Source of the DNA: Phascolarctos cinereus
Lineage: Eukaryota > Chordata > Mammalia > Diprotodontia > Phascolarctidae
NCBI RefSeq assembly: GCF_002099425.1
Contig: NW_018344037.1
Span: 4,642,001-4,706,000, forward strand
Direction: 5' to 3'
Length of the DNA: 64,000 nt
The notes beneath the pieces were generated by a model. The model did no database searches and was not told the DNA's origin. It was given only the letters and a program-made list of their open reading frames with translations. Shown piece by piece: positions 63,871-64,000 of this stretch; the first letter of the stretch is position 1, and every line of letters starts with the position of its first letter. The position numbers and the translations under genes are program-made.

Positions 63871-64000
63871 GGTTGCACAGGTTACCCCTTAGCCTGCTAC
63901 TTAACTTACTCTCATATTTAATCTTATAAACCAGATCTCTAAGGCAATCCAGATGTATCTTTTATATTTCATCACTAATTAATACATTTTTAATATAGCT
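63871..64000. other. unassigned end of window
   Basis: Nothing recognised. Confidence 0.5.

Overview
This is mammalian, almost certainly marsupial, non-genic DNA. It is AT-rich and built from layers of marsupial-type retroposons: tRNA-derived SINEs with L1-style A-rich tails, CORE-SINEs with an RTE-type tail (MAR1-like), MIR/THER relatives, old L2 and CR1/L3 fragments, and many L1 and ORF1-only 'half-L1' (HAL1) copies. The species cannot be fixed from the sequence; an opossum or an Australian marsupial would both fit. Family names are recognised from memory, not from a database search.

I see no intact host protein-coding gene and no RNA gene. The only host-gene relic is a broken, intronless copy of PIK3CB (PI3-kinase p110-beta) on the minus strand at about 27170-29722. 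All other open frames are short and lie in LINEs, in simple repeats, or in sequence with no recognisable protein.

Layout. 1-11.2 kb: old L2/MIR fragments, one antisense L1 tail, simple repeats, much unassigned DNA. 11.2-27.2 kb: a nest of LINEs. An antisense L1 (from about 12470 to 26549) is split first by a sense L1 (14106-22109), which is itself split by HAL1 copy A (18200-22066), which carries an antisense internally deleted L1/HAL1 piece (20902-21821). The same antisense L1 is split again by HAL1 copy B (22516-26015), which holds two SINEs and a 245-bp microsatellite. Direct repeats of 10-14 bp mark each of these insertions. 27.2-29.7 kb: PIK3CB retropseudogene, truncated by L1 tails on both sides. 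29.7-33.5 kb: more L1. 33.5-64 kb: scattered MAR1, MIR, L2, CR1/L3 and hAT-type copies, an unassigned repeat family (three copies in the window), unique stretches that include candidate conserved non-coding elements, and at the right end a roughly 400-bp diverged inverted duplication built on L2 sequence.

The most unusual structures are: a 104-bp stretch of L1 ORF1 at 12871-12974 that is a 97% identical inverted copy of 14136-14239 and sits inside antisense ORF2 (a local templated insertion); the HAL1 A/B pair with doubled 3' tails; four paralogous copies that show stages of microsatellite growth; and the inverted duplication at 62232-63771.
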